NCBI RefSeq assembly: GCF_000340885.1
Contig: NC_020291.1
Location: forward strand, 2,355,001-2,419,000
Direction of reading: 5' to 3'
DNA from: Clostridium saccharoperbutylacetonicum N1-4(HMT)
GTDB lineage: Bacteria; Bacillota; Clostridia; Clostridiales; Clostridiaceae
DNA: 64,000 bases
Shown here: in pieces, positions 35,979 to 44,243 of the stretch
Numbering within the stretch: position 1 is the stretch's first letter
Layout of the letters: every line of letters begins with the position of its first letter
Position numbers and translations under genes: made by a program
The notes under the pieces: generated by a model
What the model was told of the DNA's origin: nothing
Database searches by the model: none
The model's input: only the letters and a program-made list of their open reading frames with translations

Positions 35979-36009
35979 AAATGACTTATTGTGGTGTAAT
36001 AAGTCATTT
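35979..36009 (-). terminator. Hairpin with U-tract on the minus strand
   Basis: AAATGACTTATT (35979-35990) pairs perfectly with AATAAGTCATTT (35998-36009). Read on the minus strand it is followed by TTTTTTATTTTC. It could terminate a leftward transcript or be the relic of a rightward one. Confidence 0.6.
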
Positions 36010-36190
36010 GAAAATAGTACTGAGCTTGGACAATATTAAATTATAGTTGCAGTAATAATTTAACAAGCCTAACAATTATAATTATAAGAAGTAATTGTGA
36101 CAACATTATGTCAAATTAATCAACTTGATACAAATTATTCTATTTAATATAGTAAATGAAATGATGAGTAGATAATTATAAAAATAAAAA

Positions 36191-36250
36191 GGACAATCTC
36201 CTAATGGGTAACAGACTATCCTGAATACTGTGTAAAAGGGTAATATTATG
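36191..36250 (+). repeat. Repeated leader hairpin, copy A
   Basis: A 31-base hairpin element (36191-36221, GGACAATCTCCTAATGGG...TATCC) followed by TGAATACTG, then AAAAGGGTAATATT and ATGAAAAAA. The same arrangement recurs at 46323-46391. Paired positions differ in a compensatory manner between the copies (C-G to T-A, T-A to C-G), supporting a conserved RNA stem. Confidence 0.6.
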
Positions 36251-36407
36251 AAAAAATTATCGTCATCATGGTTTTATTATATTTACAAATGCACCTAATG
36301 AAATTATACCGAATATAGTAGAAGCTAATGTTCCATATCAAGGTTGTATAAATATAATGAAATCAAATATAATTTGGTATAAGTACAAAGAAAAAAAGAA
36401 TTATTAA
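36248..36407 (+). pseudogene. Broken small gene behind repeated leader A
   Basis: ATGAAAAAA begins a short frame that soon hits a stop. In another frame the text continues as coding-like FTNAPNEIIPNIVEANVPYQ to TAA at 36405. A one-base shift would join them. The product family is not recognised; the start resembles the MKKSLIKFMFLL behind copy B. Confidence 0.3.
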
Positions 36408-36410
36408 TAT

Positions 36411-36444
36411 AGAAAGGACTATCAAAAAACAGATAGTCCTTTCT
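36411..36444 (+). terminator. Perfect 12-bp hairpin terminator
   Basis: GAAAGGACTATC (36412-36423) pairs with GATAGTCCTTTC (36432-36443). A-rich on one side and T-rich on the other; it lies between the broken small gene and the leftward 60-residue gene and may serve both. Confidence 0.65.
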
Positions 36445-36523
36445 TATGCAAAAAAATAGAAGCCTTGATTTTTCATTATTTAGAAAACCCGCAGGCAAAT
36501 TAATAGTTACTTGCAGGTTGTTG

Positions 36524-36706
36524 CTAACAGCTTCTATTACTGAGTAAATCCGAATTGACTACTGTTGTAGATTGATAGAAACAGACATAGTCGTTGGTTT
36601 CATCAAATACTTTGTAACCAGCACTTTTCAAGAGTTCGATCTCTTTTTTAAAATCTTCAATTGAAGTATCCTCTCGATGTATTTCGATTGATTCTCTAAT
36701 TACCAT
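36524..36706 (-). CDS. Hypothetical 60-residue protein co-transcribed with the Spo0E-like gene
   Basis: A small soluble protein (IEDFKKEIELLKSAGYKVFDE) with a mixed helix/strand pattern and no recognised domain. GGTGGGG precedes the ATG at 36706. It begins 25 bases after the stop of the Spo0E-like gene, so the two probably form a small leftward operon. Confidence 0.55.
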   Translation of the reverse strand: MVIRESIEIHREDTSIEDFKKEIELLKSAGYKVFDETNDYVCFYQSTTVVNSDLLSNRSC

Positions 36707-36731
36707 CCAAGCCCCACCTTTATATAAAATA

Positions 36732-36899
36732 TTATTGATTATTTGTATTTAGTTGCTCTTTGTATGCAGCAATGATTGCTTTATCCAATTTTTGACTTAA
36801 CTTCAAAACATAGTCGTTGGTTAATTCTTTATTGTTTGCTATTTCTATATGTAACATATCTCTATACATATCTATATTGTATGATATTAAATCATCCAT
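36732..36899 (-). CDS. Spo0E-family sporulation phosphatase
   Basis: A 55-residue protein starting MDDLISYNIDMYRDM and containing the family motif SQKLD (in LKLSQKLDKAIIAAY). Spo0E-like proteins are small antiparallel helix pairs that dephosphorylate Spo0A~P and delay sporulation. The ATG at 36899 follows GAAAGGAGG. It lies upstream of and close to the RRNPP-type regulator, which is notable because both may act on sporulation timing. Family call good from the motif and size. Confidence 0.72.
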   Translation of the reverse strand: MDDLISYNIDMYRDMLHIEIANNKELTNDYVLKLSQKLDKAIIAAYKEQLNTNNQ

Positions 36900-36924
36900 T
36901 ATTCTCACTCAACCTCCTTTCATG

Positions 36925-37612
36925 CCTATAAATTGCTTGTATCTATGGATAAACTTGTTATTTATAGATATCATTTAGAAGCGAAAAATTATAATATGCA
37001 TATTTGTTAATAATTAAATATACATATGAGAAAGTGTCGTTTCTTTTGCAATCCAGTTAGTTGGATTTTATATAAATTGTAATATACATATTTGATAATA
37101 AAATGTTACATTATATGAAATTGATATTTGTATAAAAACAACAACAAATTTTAAGTTTCCCTCTTAATACTACTTGCTATTTACTTTAAATGCTTATCAC
37201 AAAATCAATTATAGAGATATTTCCAGCAGTTTACAAATTAAAAAAAAGTAAGTGATTTCCATTAAATTCACTTACATTTTTCCTTGTTATCTTTGCAACA
37301 TTTTTAGTGTTCATGTATTGAGTCATTTATGTCTAAATATAATGATACTATTTTTGTATTCATTGGATACGTAAATTTTCCGAATAGTGCAATTTATTTT
37401 TTGTTGAAATAAGTGTAACATTTGAAAGCAATATTACTAATGCTATTGTTTCTAATATTATGTTATTTATGAAAATTAACATCTTTAAAATGTAAAAAGA
37501 GTCGACATTATTTTATTTATCATTGTAATATAATGATAAAATTTGCGATAAAAAATACATTTAATTTTTATAGAAGATTCTGTTTGTTTAATATTTAGTT
37601 TTTCATCATCAG
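36925..37612. other. Gene-free AT-rich stretch
   Basis: About 690 bases downstream of the regulator/propeptide pair on the minus strand and upstream of the Spo0E-like gene. I see no open frame of gene quality on either strand. Long A/T tracts dominate, and it presumably holds the Spo0E-like promoter. Confidence 0.4.
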
Positions 37613-37690
37613 TCACTCTATAATACGCTCAAACCTTTGGATAATTAAAGAATAATCTATATTTAACTCTTTTGCTCTTTCAACACCTTT
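37613..37690 (-). pseudogene. C-terminal tail of a second TPR-type regulator
   Basis: On the minus strand this reads VERAKELNIDYSLIIQRFER followed by IIE and a stop. It closely parallels the intact regulator's tail (DKAKELNIDYSLIYSEIGE), and the DNA is nearly identical over AAAGAATAATCTATATTTAA. It is therefore the relic of a paralogous regulator just beyond the propeptide gene. Confidence 0.6.
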
Positions 37691-37796
37691 AACGCTTTAC
37701 CATATTAATATTAGTTTTTTATATATCAACGCTCTAACATAGGATGTTTAATAATATAAGATTATTTATATAGAAATTTTAAGTAGATAAAACAAT

Positions 37797-37821
37797 AAAG
37801 GGCTGTTTGCAACAGCCCTTT
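37797..37821 (-). terminator. Terminator after the propeptide gene
   Basis: AAAGGGCTGTT (37797-37807) pairs perfectly with AACAGCCCTTT (37811-37821), loop of three. It lies 80 bases past the propeptide stop codon on the minus strand. Confidence 0.7.
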
Positions 37822-37900
37822 AATACAATTTTGTTATATAAGAAATAACGCTTTTAAGTTTTGAATAAAGTTTAATTAAAATATCTAACTTTTATTGTTA

Positions 37901-38062
37901 TTAATTTGGATCTAGTGTATTTAAGTGATATACATTATTTGGATCCACGCTAGACACTGTACTATTTTTAGTAATCTTAGTATGTGTAGTTTTAGTTGAC
38001 GCAAATGCAACATTTGTTAATAACATTGATGTTGCCATTACTGCCAATATAATTTTTTTCAT
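37901..38062 (-). CDS. Small secreted propeptide, candidate quorum-sensing signal
   Basis: A 53-residue peptide: positively charged start MKKIILAVMATSMLL, hydrophobic core and a typical cleavage site TNVAFA|STK near residue 21. A polar tail follows, rich in Thr, Ser, Asn and Asp and ending HLNTLDPN. The ATG at 38062 follows TAGGAGGG. It begins 65 bases after the stop of the XRE-TPR regulator on the same strand. This size, export signal and position match the signal-peptide genes of RRNPP systems (PapR, Phr, clostridial Qsp). The mature signal would be 5-10 residues from the tail. Role is inferred from architecture. Confidence 0.65.
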   Translation of the reverse strand: MKKIILAVMATSMLLTNVAFASTKTTHTKITKNSTVSSVDPNNVYHLNTLDPN

Positions 38063-38127
38063 AAATTTCCCTCCTAAAAAAGTTTAGTTAAGTCTATAAA
38101 TCCTTCATTTAACATTATAGCATAATA

Positions 38128-39459
38128 TTAGAAAATATAATGAAAAATTTTTTTTATCTGTTTCATTTTTTCTCTTGACTTTCTGCTAAAATATTTACTT
38201 TTTTCTTCATTTCGACCTCTATAATACTCTCCAATCTCTGAATAGATTAAAGAATAATCTATATTTAATTCTTTTGCTTTATCTGCCATCAGCATTAAAT
38301 TTTCTTTATCTTCTTTTTTTATATAAATAAGCACTAACTCATAAATTACTTGTTCAATTAAACTTAGATTTTCCTTATCATTTTTTTCGCATAGTTCTAA
38401 TGCCTGTAAAAGATACGTCTCAACATCTTCATTTACATATATAAGCACTTTTGCAGCCAAATACAAAATCTCGTTGAGATATTCACTGTTTAGACTGTAT
38501 ATCAAAGATTCTTTGATATACATGGCTGCTGTTTTATAGTCTTTTTTATTAAAATATAATTCGGAAAGATTCCTGTAAGTCATGGATATAAAGCCTTTAT
38601 CATCATAGTTCATAGCAATATTTAGTGTTTCCTTGTATTCTTTTTCGGCTTCGTCAAATTTATGATAATCATTGAAACAATTAGCATATACCATTTTAAC
38701 CTTTAATAACATTTTATAATCCTTAATTTCAAATTGTTTTAGTATTTCAAAATACTTTAAAGCACTATCATATTCACCTAGTTTTTTATATGTCAATCCC
38801 CTGAAGTGAAGTATCATTACAGAAAGATCATCATTCACTATACTATTATTTAGTTTTTCTGCGTAGTCTAATTGTTGTAATGCTCTAGCATAATTCTCGG
38901 TAAATATATTATTTCTGGATTTATATATATATAAATTCACTTCTTCAAAACTATTTTGAGAATTAATGCTTATTTTTAATCCAAGATCACACATTTGATC
39001 ACTTTTAGAATAACTATGTTTATAGTAGTACAAATCAGCAGATAATTTATAAAAATCTATTTTTTTATCATCTGTAATGTTATACTTTTCAATTAGTTTT
39101 TCGGCTTCAATAATTTTTTTTTCAAGAAAATTAATTTCAATTGAATTAATTTCTATTTTATGTAACTCATTTAAAATATTATTTTGGAAAACATAATTTG
39201 CTTGTTCATCTTCATCTATCATTAATTCCTTTGGTGTAAGTAATGATAAATCCATTCCTTTCTCCTTTGCAATTCTATTTAAATTTTCGGCAATTCGATA
39301 TGCTAAATTATAACTTAACTTTTGCTTATTATTTTCGATCAGGCATATCATAGTTCTTGTACATACACCTGCTGAAATTTCCTCTTGAGTCGCTCCAAGA
39401 ATTATTTGTCTTATCTTCTTTAATCTTTCACCTTGCATCATGATTTCATTATCAAACAT
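38128..39459 (-). CDS. RRNPP-type regulator: XRE HTH plus TPR repeats
   Basis: A cytoplasmic regulator of about 443 residues. The N-terminal Cro/CI HTH (GERLKKIRQIILGATQEEIS...CLIENNKQKLS, about 10-75) precedes a long helical TPR array (DYYKHSYSKSD, ALQQLDYAEKLN, EYDSALKYFEIL, KFDEAEKEYKETL, DYKTAAMYIKESL). This is the architecture of RRNPP receptors that bind imported peptides and switch DNA binding, known in solvent-forming clostridia as Qsr/Rgg-like proteins. I chose ATG 39459, preceded by GTGGGGGG; an ATG at 39492 lacks a ribosome site. A secreted propeptide gene follows, and a decayed paralogue tail lies beyond it. Confidence 0.82.
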   Translation of the reverse strand: MFDNEIMMQGERLKKIRQIILGATQEEISAGVCTRTMICLIENNKQKLSYNLAYRIAENLNRIAKEKGMDLSLLTPKELMIDEDEQANYVFQNNILNELHKIEINSIEINFLEKKIIEAEKLIEKYNITDDKKIDFYKLSADLYYYKHSYSKSDQMCDLGLKISINSQNSFEEVNLYIYKSRNNIFTENYARALQQLDYAEKLNNSIVNDDLSVMILHFRGLTYKKLGEYDSALKYFEILKQFEIKDYKMLLKVKMVYANCFNDYHKFDEAEKEYKETLNIAMNYDDKGFISMTYRNLSELYFNKKDYKTAAMYIKESLIYSLNSEYLNEILYLAAKVLIYVNEDVETYLLQALELCEKNDKENLSLIEQVIYELVLIYIKKEDKENLMLMADKAKELNIDYSLIYSEIGEYYRGRNEEKSKYFSRKSREKMKQIKKIFHYIF

Positions 39460-39840
39460 TGTTATAGCCCCCCACTCTGCCATTTTTATCATTAGAAAGT
39501 AATCGTATAACTCTACATTACTAAAAATGGACTAAAAACGAAATGCACTTTTATGCTATTTTTTAGACGTTAAATTTTGTCATTTATATACAACACAAAA
39601 TTTAACATATATTTCTATATATAAACATATTATACCAACTCGGATTAATATTCAATAAATCTCAACTTAATATTTGTATTAAATTGTTATTTTATTTAAT
39701 ATGCTTAAATTCTTATATCTCAAATTTCACAAGTTGATTCTTTTTATACATAAAAATGTATGTTTAATGACAAGAATATTAATTATTTGGTAAATGTAGT
39801 GTGTGATTCGAAAAATATACAAATAATTAATATGGGATAA

Positions 39841-40151
39841 GTGTTTATGGGGCAAAAAATTAAAGTGAATTTTATTAAGTTGGAGAGGAAATTAAAATAT
39901 CCATCAGGAAATCGCCCAGAAATAATAAAAAGTAATGAAGATGAAAGCATAGCTGTAACTTTAAATGTTATTGATAGTCTACTAGATGAAGAGCGTGTAT
40001 GGGAATTAACGATGAAAATGCAGATGAATATGTTGAAGCAGTAGATGATGATGAAAGCATTAAAGTATCAGTAAAAGATAACGAAGTAAATATAAACGAT
40101 TTATTTGAGGGGCTTGTTAGTAACATAAGTATTGATGAAGTAATGATGTGA
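39841..40151 (+). pseudogene. Frameshifted hypothetical gene at the start of the immunity-like island
   Basis: Frame one (GTG 39841) reads GQKIKVNFIKLERKLKYPSG and on to VIDSLLDEERVW. An overlapping second frame continues with acidic coding text (GINDENADEYVEAVDDDES, NDLFEGLVSNISIDEVMM) to TGA 40149-40151. A single frameshift near 39995 would join them into about 103 residues. The family is not recognised. Confidence 0.45.
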
Positions 40152-40230
40152 GAACCTTAGAAATTGAAGCATTAAGCAAAACAGTTTTGATGGATATAGA
40201 AAAAAAGAGCAGAATGTTCCAAAAACCGTT

Positions 40231-40316
40231 GTTATTTCACAACTTTTTTATTTACAAAGAATAAAGCAAAGTAATAGTATGATGTTGCAAACTAAAATGT
40301 TAATATATTCATATAG
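40231..40316 (+). repeat. Island repeat, copy 1 (about 85 bp)
   Basis: Contains the core AAAGTAATAGTA-GATGTTGCAAACTAAAAT, shared with 42606-42692 and 51340-51431 and preceded in all three by CAACTTTTTTATT/ATAACTTTTTATT. It sits directly before the SUKH gene. Confidence 0.7.
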
Positions 40317-40382
40317 TGGAAAAATAGTAAGTGGCTATTATATAGGGATAATTAAGAACCTTTGTGTGAGAGGTAAACGTTG

Positions 40383-40823
40383 ATGAGTGAGGAATATAAA
40401 ATTTATTTAGATAGTTTTAATACAAATGAAAAGATTGATATAACTAGAATTTTAGAAGTTGAAAAAGAACTAAAGGTTAAATTTCCGGCTGATTATGTGG
40501 ATTTTATGGAAAAGTTTAATGGCGGAGAAGGTTCTGTAGGAAAAGAGTATTTAATTATGTATAAAATAAATGAAATCATTGAAGTTAATGATGATTGTGA
40601 AGTTTCAGAATATGTACCAGGAATTATACTTTTTGGAAGTAATGGTGGTGGAGAGTATTTTGCTTTTGATTATCGTGAAAGTGAAATTAAATACATAATA
40701 ATTCCGTCTATGCTTGATTATGATGATATCATAATTCAATCTGTTACATTAAAAGGATTATTTAAACGTCTATATAATGGGATGATATTTGAAAATTGCT
40801 TTGTAGATGAAGGAGATAAATAG
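40383..40823 (+). CDS. SUKH (SMI1/KNR4) family immunity protein
   Basis: A 146-residue protein with the SUKH fold signature: N-terminal DITRILEVEKELKVKFPADYVDFMEKFNGGEG, and later GIILFGSNGGGEYFAFDYRES. SUKH proteins neutralise polymorphic (contact-dependent or type VI/VII) nuclease toxins. ATG 40383 follows GAGAGGTAAACG. It is first of a series of small same-strand genes, none of which is a visible toxin, so this looks like an orphan immunity gene. Confidence 0.82.
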   Translation: MSEEYKIYLDSFNTNEKIDITRILEVEKELKVKFPADYVDFMEKFNGGEGSVGKEYLIMYKINEIIEVNDDCEVSEYVPGIILFGSNGGGEYFAFDYRESEIKYIIIPSMLDYDDIIIQSVTLKGLFKRLYNGMIFENCFVDEGDK

Positions 40824-40825
40824 AA

Positions 40826-41215
40826 ATGGAAAGAGTATTGAATTACAATTATATTCAAGAAAAAGTTAAGGTCTTTTCGTGGCAAGATATTAAGTATATA
40901 TATGAAATACATTATTATCAAGATTTTAATGAATATTATGAAGAAGTTTTTCTATTAGACATTGTCTTTATTATTTTTACAATAGATAAAAAGCAATATT
41001 CAATTAAAATTAGATTTCATGAAGTAGAGAATATGAATTTATACATAGGAAGCAAAGTTGTTCAAATAGTATGTTTTGACATAGTTGATATTAAAGATGA
41101 TGGATGGAGTTCCTTAAATTATTTAGTGCATGATTTGGAACAAGATGGTGATATAAAGTTTTATTGTAACAAGATAGAGATAATTTCAGTTGATGAAAGT
41201 AATTATAAATTATAG
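40826..41215 (+). CDS. Immunity-like hypothetical protein, 129 residues
   Basis: A beta-rich small protein (IVFIIFTIDKKQYSIKIRFHEVENMNLYIGSKVVQ... split by turns) ending DLEQDGDIKFYCNKIEIIS. The YxVxDxExGxIxFYCxxIxI ending is seen in Imm50-like families; I regard that as tentative. It starts two bases after the SUKH gene, with AGGAGATAAATAGAA upstream. A degraded copy of its 3' end lies at 51491-51585. Confidence 0.6.
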   Translation: MERVLNYNYIQEKVKVFSWQDIKYIYEIHYYQDFNEYYEEVFLLDIVFIIFTIDKKQYSIKIRFHEVENMNLYIGSKVVQIVCFDIVDIKDDGWSSLNYLVHDLEQDGDIKFYCNKIEIISVDESNYKL

Positions 41216-41261
41216 ATTTATGAGAAGGAAAATGTAAATTAATAAGAGAGGATTAAATATA

Positions 41262-41891
41262 ATGAATGCAGATATAATTAAAAAAAGCCTTATTTCTATG
41301 GCTGTTCTTGATATTATTTTTAGTGAAGAGGAGTGGTTAAGAGTATATGCATGGTATCCAAATTGGAATGAAAAAAGTTCTTTAGCAGTAATTGATAATG
41401 GTGCTGGAGATACTATGCATATAGTATTTTCAAATGATGGATGCATTATTAAAGGGTTTGATCATGAATCTGAGTTATCACCTCATGCTCAAGAAGAATT
41501 TGAAGTCTGGAAAGGAATTTATGATGATGTTCCAAAGGTGTTATTAGACTTACTTGATGATGAAGAAATTGAAAAAGATGATGTGACATTCTGTATTTGG
41601 CAGGATAAGAATCATAAGGAGTGGCAAAAGGGAAAAGTAGAAATTTCAGAAGGTTGTGATGATGGTTCTAATTATATGCTTAGTAGAATATTTTCAGCGG
41701 AAGGTTATATAGATTGGGCAAAAGATTATTGGGAATTAGGAGAGAGGTTAACTTTTGAAGATGTTAAAAAGGTATTTAACCATCAACCAATTACCGAAGA
41801 AATGGTAAGAAAAATAAATCCAGATAGAAATATAAAAAAGGTAATGGAGGAACTTATAAAAATAAATTATCCTGTAGAGTACAAAAGTTAA
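41262..41891 (+). CDS. Immunity-like hypothetical protein, 209 residues
   Basis: A Trp- and acid-rich soluble protein with a possible metal-independent binding fold: RVYAWYPNWNEKSSLAVIDNG, GAGDTMHIVFSNDGCIIKGFDHES, VTFCIWQDKNHKEWQKGKV and YIDWAKDYWELGERLTFEDV. The pattern is familiar from unassigned immunity-type proteins in Firmicute islands. AGAGAGGATTAAAT precedes the ATG. Function is unassigned; context suggests protection from a toxin. Confidence 0.6.
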   Translation: MNADIIKKSLISMAVLDIIFSEEEWLRVYAWYPNWNEKSSLAVIDNGAGDTMHIVFSNDGCIIKGFDHESELSPHAQEEFEVWKGIYDDVPKVLLDLLDDEEIEKDDVTFCIWQDKNHKEWQKGKVEISEGCDDGSNYMLSRIFSAEGYIDWAKDYWELGERLTFEDVKKVFNHQPITEEMVRKINPDRNIKKVMEELIKINYPVEYKS

Positions 41892-41936
41892 TTAAATAGA
41901 AAAAATAATTAATGTGTAAAAGTTTTGTGTTAGGGT

Positions 41937-42593
41937 GTGACAAGCATAGATAAGAATATGACTTATAACAAATTAGATACAGAAGTTGATAATTTTCTTA
42001 AAACAATAGATAGTGTTTTAAATTCAAATACCTTTTTGTTAGTTATTTCACTAATAGAACAACCTAAAGATTTAAAGGAATTTTTAAATGAATTCATTAG
42101 AAGCAAGCAATTTAAGAAATTAATGCTTGAACAAGATAAGATTCGCTGTTTGGGGTGTTATAGTTATTATGACTTTATAGAAGGTGAAGTAGTTGAGTTA
42201 ATAAATTATACAGGAGAATTTTATAAACCGAATTTTGAACTTTCAATAGAAAAGATATCTTATGATGGTTTAGAAAAGATTTTATTAAATATGATAACTA
42301 CAAATAAAAGTGTTTATAAAAAGCAATTATCTTCTGATAACGCAAGTCCAATTGTAAATATGTTTCTAGATAAAATATTCAAAGGCAATAATATAAAAAA
42401 CTTAACAGATGAATGGAATATATATAGTGTAAAACCTAACTTTTTAAATACAACATATATGATTGATAAGAATAGTGGAAAGGAAGAGCAAAATAAAAGG
42501 TTGTGCTATTTTGATAATTGTGGATTCGATAGTTGCACAGTATTTTATAATAAAGAAAGGCTATATATGCTATTAACTAATGGAATGCCATAA
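41937..42593 (+). CDS. Hypothetical protein of the immunity-like island, 218 residues
   Basis: No domain recognised. The N-terminal half is helical (DNFLKTIDSVLNSNTFLLVIS, KDLKEFLNEFIRSKQFKKLML), the rest mixed, ending CTVFYNKERLYMLLTNGMP. The GTG start at 41937 is used to include the first helix; ATG 41958 is an alternative and no strong ribosome site decides. Island repeat copy 2 follows immediately after the stop. Confidence 0.5.
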   Translation: MTSIDKNMTYNKLDTEVDNFLKTIDSVLNSNTFLLVISLIEQPKDLKEFLNEFIRSKQFKKLMLEQDKIRCLGCYSYYDFIEGEVVELINYTGEFYKPNFELSIEKISYDGLEKILLNMITTNKSVYKKQLSSDNASPIVNMFLDKIFKGNNIKNLTDEWNIYSVKPNFLNTTYMIDKNSGKEEQNKRLCYFDNCGFDSCTVFYNKERLYMLLTNGMP

Positions 42594-42605
42594 TTATCAT
42601 GTTTG

Positions 42606-42692
42606 CATAACTTTTTATTTTTGTTATAGATAAAGAATAAGTAAAGTAATAGTAGGATGTTGCAAACTAAAATTTTAAAATATTTATTTATA
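42606..42692 (+). repeat. Island repeat, copy 2
   Basis: TAAAGAATAAGTAAAGTAATAG followed by TAGGATGTTGCAAACTAAAA, matching copy 1 (40231) and copy 3 (51340) with few differences. Located just 3' of a coding region, as are the others. Confidence 0.7.
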
Positions 42693-42869
42693 AGCAATAT
42701 ATGGAGTTGATTTAAAATAGAAGAGAGAAATAAAAGAAAAGAACGAATGTAAGAATTACTATAAAAAAACAAAGAGAGTAGAAAATTAGAAATTGAACCA
42801 TTATTAAAAGAGTGTGTTGAGGTATTACAATCTAATGTAGAAATTTTATCACAAGTTGAATCAGAGAAG

Positions 42870-43193
42870 ATGTATTATGCTCTTCAAAAAGCATTTTCAT
42901 TTACATCATCGGGAAGAATAGAGTGGGATAACTTTAGAAATAAAATTAAAGTTGCAAACTTACAAGATATTATTGGTATTTTGAGTAAAAAATATAAAGC
43001 AAGAGATTATGATATTGTTACCTTATGGGGGTATGGAAATTCGCCAGTGATTAAAACAAATTTACAAAATGCCATTAAGCATATTGAGGCTATAAATGCT
43101 ATCGGCAGCGATCAGTGGGCATATTGTCATTCATATAAATTTGTAATAGAATTTTATCATGATGACAGTATAGTGATAGGATTTCATAATTAA
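42870..43193 (+). CDS. Probable CdiI-type immunity protein, 5' end damaged
   Basis: From ATG 42870 the product is 107 residues (YALQKAFSFTSSGRIEWDN, DYDIVTLWGYGNSPVIKTN, EAINAIGSDQWAYCHSYKF, DDSIVIGFHN), which I believe belongs to contact-dependent inhibition immunity proteins. Coding text in the same frame continues upstream to 42765 (RKLEIEPLLKECVEVLQSN) but no start codon occurs after the TAA at 42762, so the original start was probably lost. Likely truncated or decaying. It is followed after one base by the next gene. Confidence 0.55.
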   Translation: MYYALQKAFSFTSSGRIEWDNFRNKIKVANLQDIIGILSKKYKARDYDIVTLWGYGNSPVIKTNLQNAIKHIEAINAIGSDQWAYCHSYKFVIEFYHDDSIVIGFHN

Positions 43194-43194
43194 A

Positions 43195-43644
43195 ATGCAA
43201 TATTATTTAATGAAAAATATTCTTAAAAATATAAAAATTAAAATTTACAAAAATATAAACTCAGTTCTTTTAATCAGGAAAGTTGGTGATAATGTGGCAT
43301 GCATTGCTGAATTTGGGATTATAGATGAATTTGAAAAAGATAAAGATTATTCAGTGCAGTATGAGCCTCAAAAATATAATTGTATTGCAATTGATGATAA
43401 TATTTTAAATGATTGGTGGACTGAACTGATATTAATTAAAACGTACTTTAATAGTTATTCTAGACCAAACTTTGCATTAGCAAGGTGGGGAGTTACTCTT
43501 ATTCCACCAGAATCATTGGAGGATTTTTATAACATTGTATTAAAAGATAAGCGTTCTAAATCATCAAAAGAATTGATCGATTTAATGATATTATTAAGAA
43601 AGGCAATTTCCGAAAATAAATTTATAATTCACTATGGAGTATAA
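43195..43644 (+). CDS. Hypothetical protein of the immunity-like island, 149 residues
   Basis: Features: a lysine/isoleucine-rich N-terminus (MKNILKNIKIKIYKNIN), an acidic strand region, WWTELILIKTYFNSYSRPNF and a helical end ELIDLMILLRKAISENKF. No family recognised. It starts one base after the preceding stop with no ribosome site of its own, so translational coupling is likely. A fragment of its 3' end is repeated at 57207-57269. Confidence 0.5.
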   Translation: MQYYLMKNILKNIKIKIYKNINSVLLIRKVGDNVACIAEFGIIDEFEKDKDYSVQYEPQKYNCIAIDDNILNDWWTELILIKTYFNSYSRPNFALARWGVTLIPPESLEDFYNIVLKDKRSKSSKELIDLMILLRKAISENKFIIHYGV

Positions 43645-43794
43645 ATACAATTTTACTTAGTTAGAAATTTTATTGAAATGCATAAGAATTACAAATCTAT
43701 AGTTTTTGCAGAAAATTAAATTTTGAGAATTAACTATTTACATTATTGAAATTATGTTTAGTTAAAATGAAGTATTAAAGGAGAGGTGAATTTT

Positions 43795-44238
43795 ATGTTA
43801 TTGAATAATGGAATTACTGGGTTTTCAGATGACAAAGCATTACTACCAATGATGAGTTGCGATGAATTTAAAAGAATTTGTTATGAAATCGCTATTAGCC
43901 TTAAGTTTAATATAGAAAGTTTTGACTTTAAACTAGAAGGGAAGAACTTTTATTCTGCTAAAGTTAAAATTAATAATGATACAATATTTATTTTACTTAA
44001 TGCGTATTATCCGATTATTGCCTTTGCATTAAAAATCAGTCCATTTAATAATGAATATTTAGATATTGAAATGCTAAGTAATGAATTCATAAAATTTTAT
44101 CATATATTAACTGTTTCAGAATTAGAATCTTCAATAACAAATGAAGAAAAAGAATGTTTAAATGATTATGAATTGAAGCAATTAAAATATTATAAGCCTG
44201 ATAATGTAGCAGGAGTTATTTTTAATTATTGGGATTGA
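43795..44238 (+). CDS. Hypothetical protein of the immunity-like island, 147 residues
   Basis: A small soluble protein (SCDEFKRICYEIAISLKFNIES, FYSAKVKINNDTIFILLNAYYP). It ends QLKYYKPDNVAGVIFNYWD, a final motif common among small Firmicute immunity-type proteins. ATG 43795 is set by GAGAGGTG; GTG 43786 is also in frame. Its end overlaps or abuts the next gene. No function is assignable beyond context. Confidence 0.5.
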   Translation: MLLNNGITGFSDDKALLPMMSCDEFKRICYEIAISLKFNIESFDFKLEGKNFYSAKVKINNDTIFILLNAYYPIIAFALKISPFNNEYLDIEMLSNEFIKFYHILTVSELESSITNEEKECLNDYELKQLKYYKPDNVAGVIFNYWD

Positions 44239-44243
44239 TAAGG

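Noticed and set aside
40148..40262. A 37-codon frame (GTG 40148, RTLEIEALSKTVL...) resembling the damaged N-terminus at 42777
   Set aside because: The similarity is about ten residues and runs straight into repeat copy 1; too short to call a gene or a sure relic.
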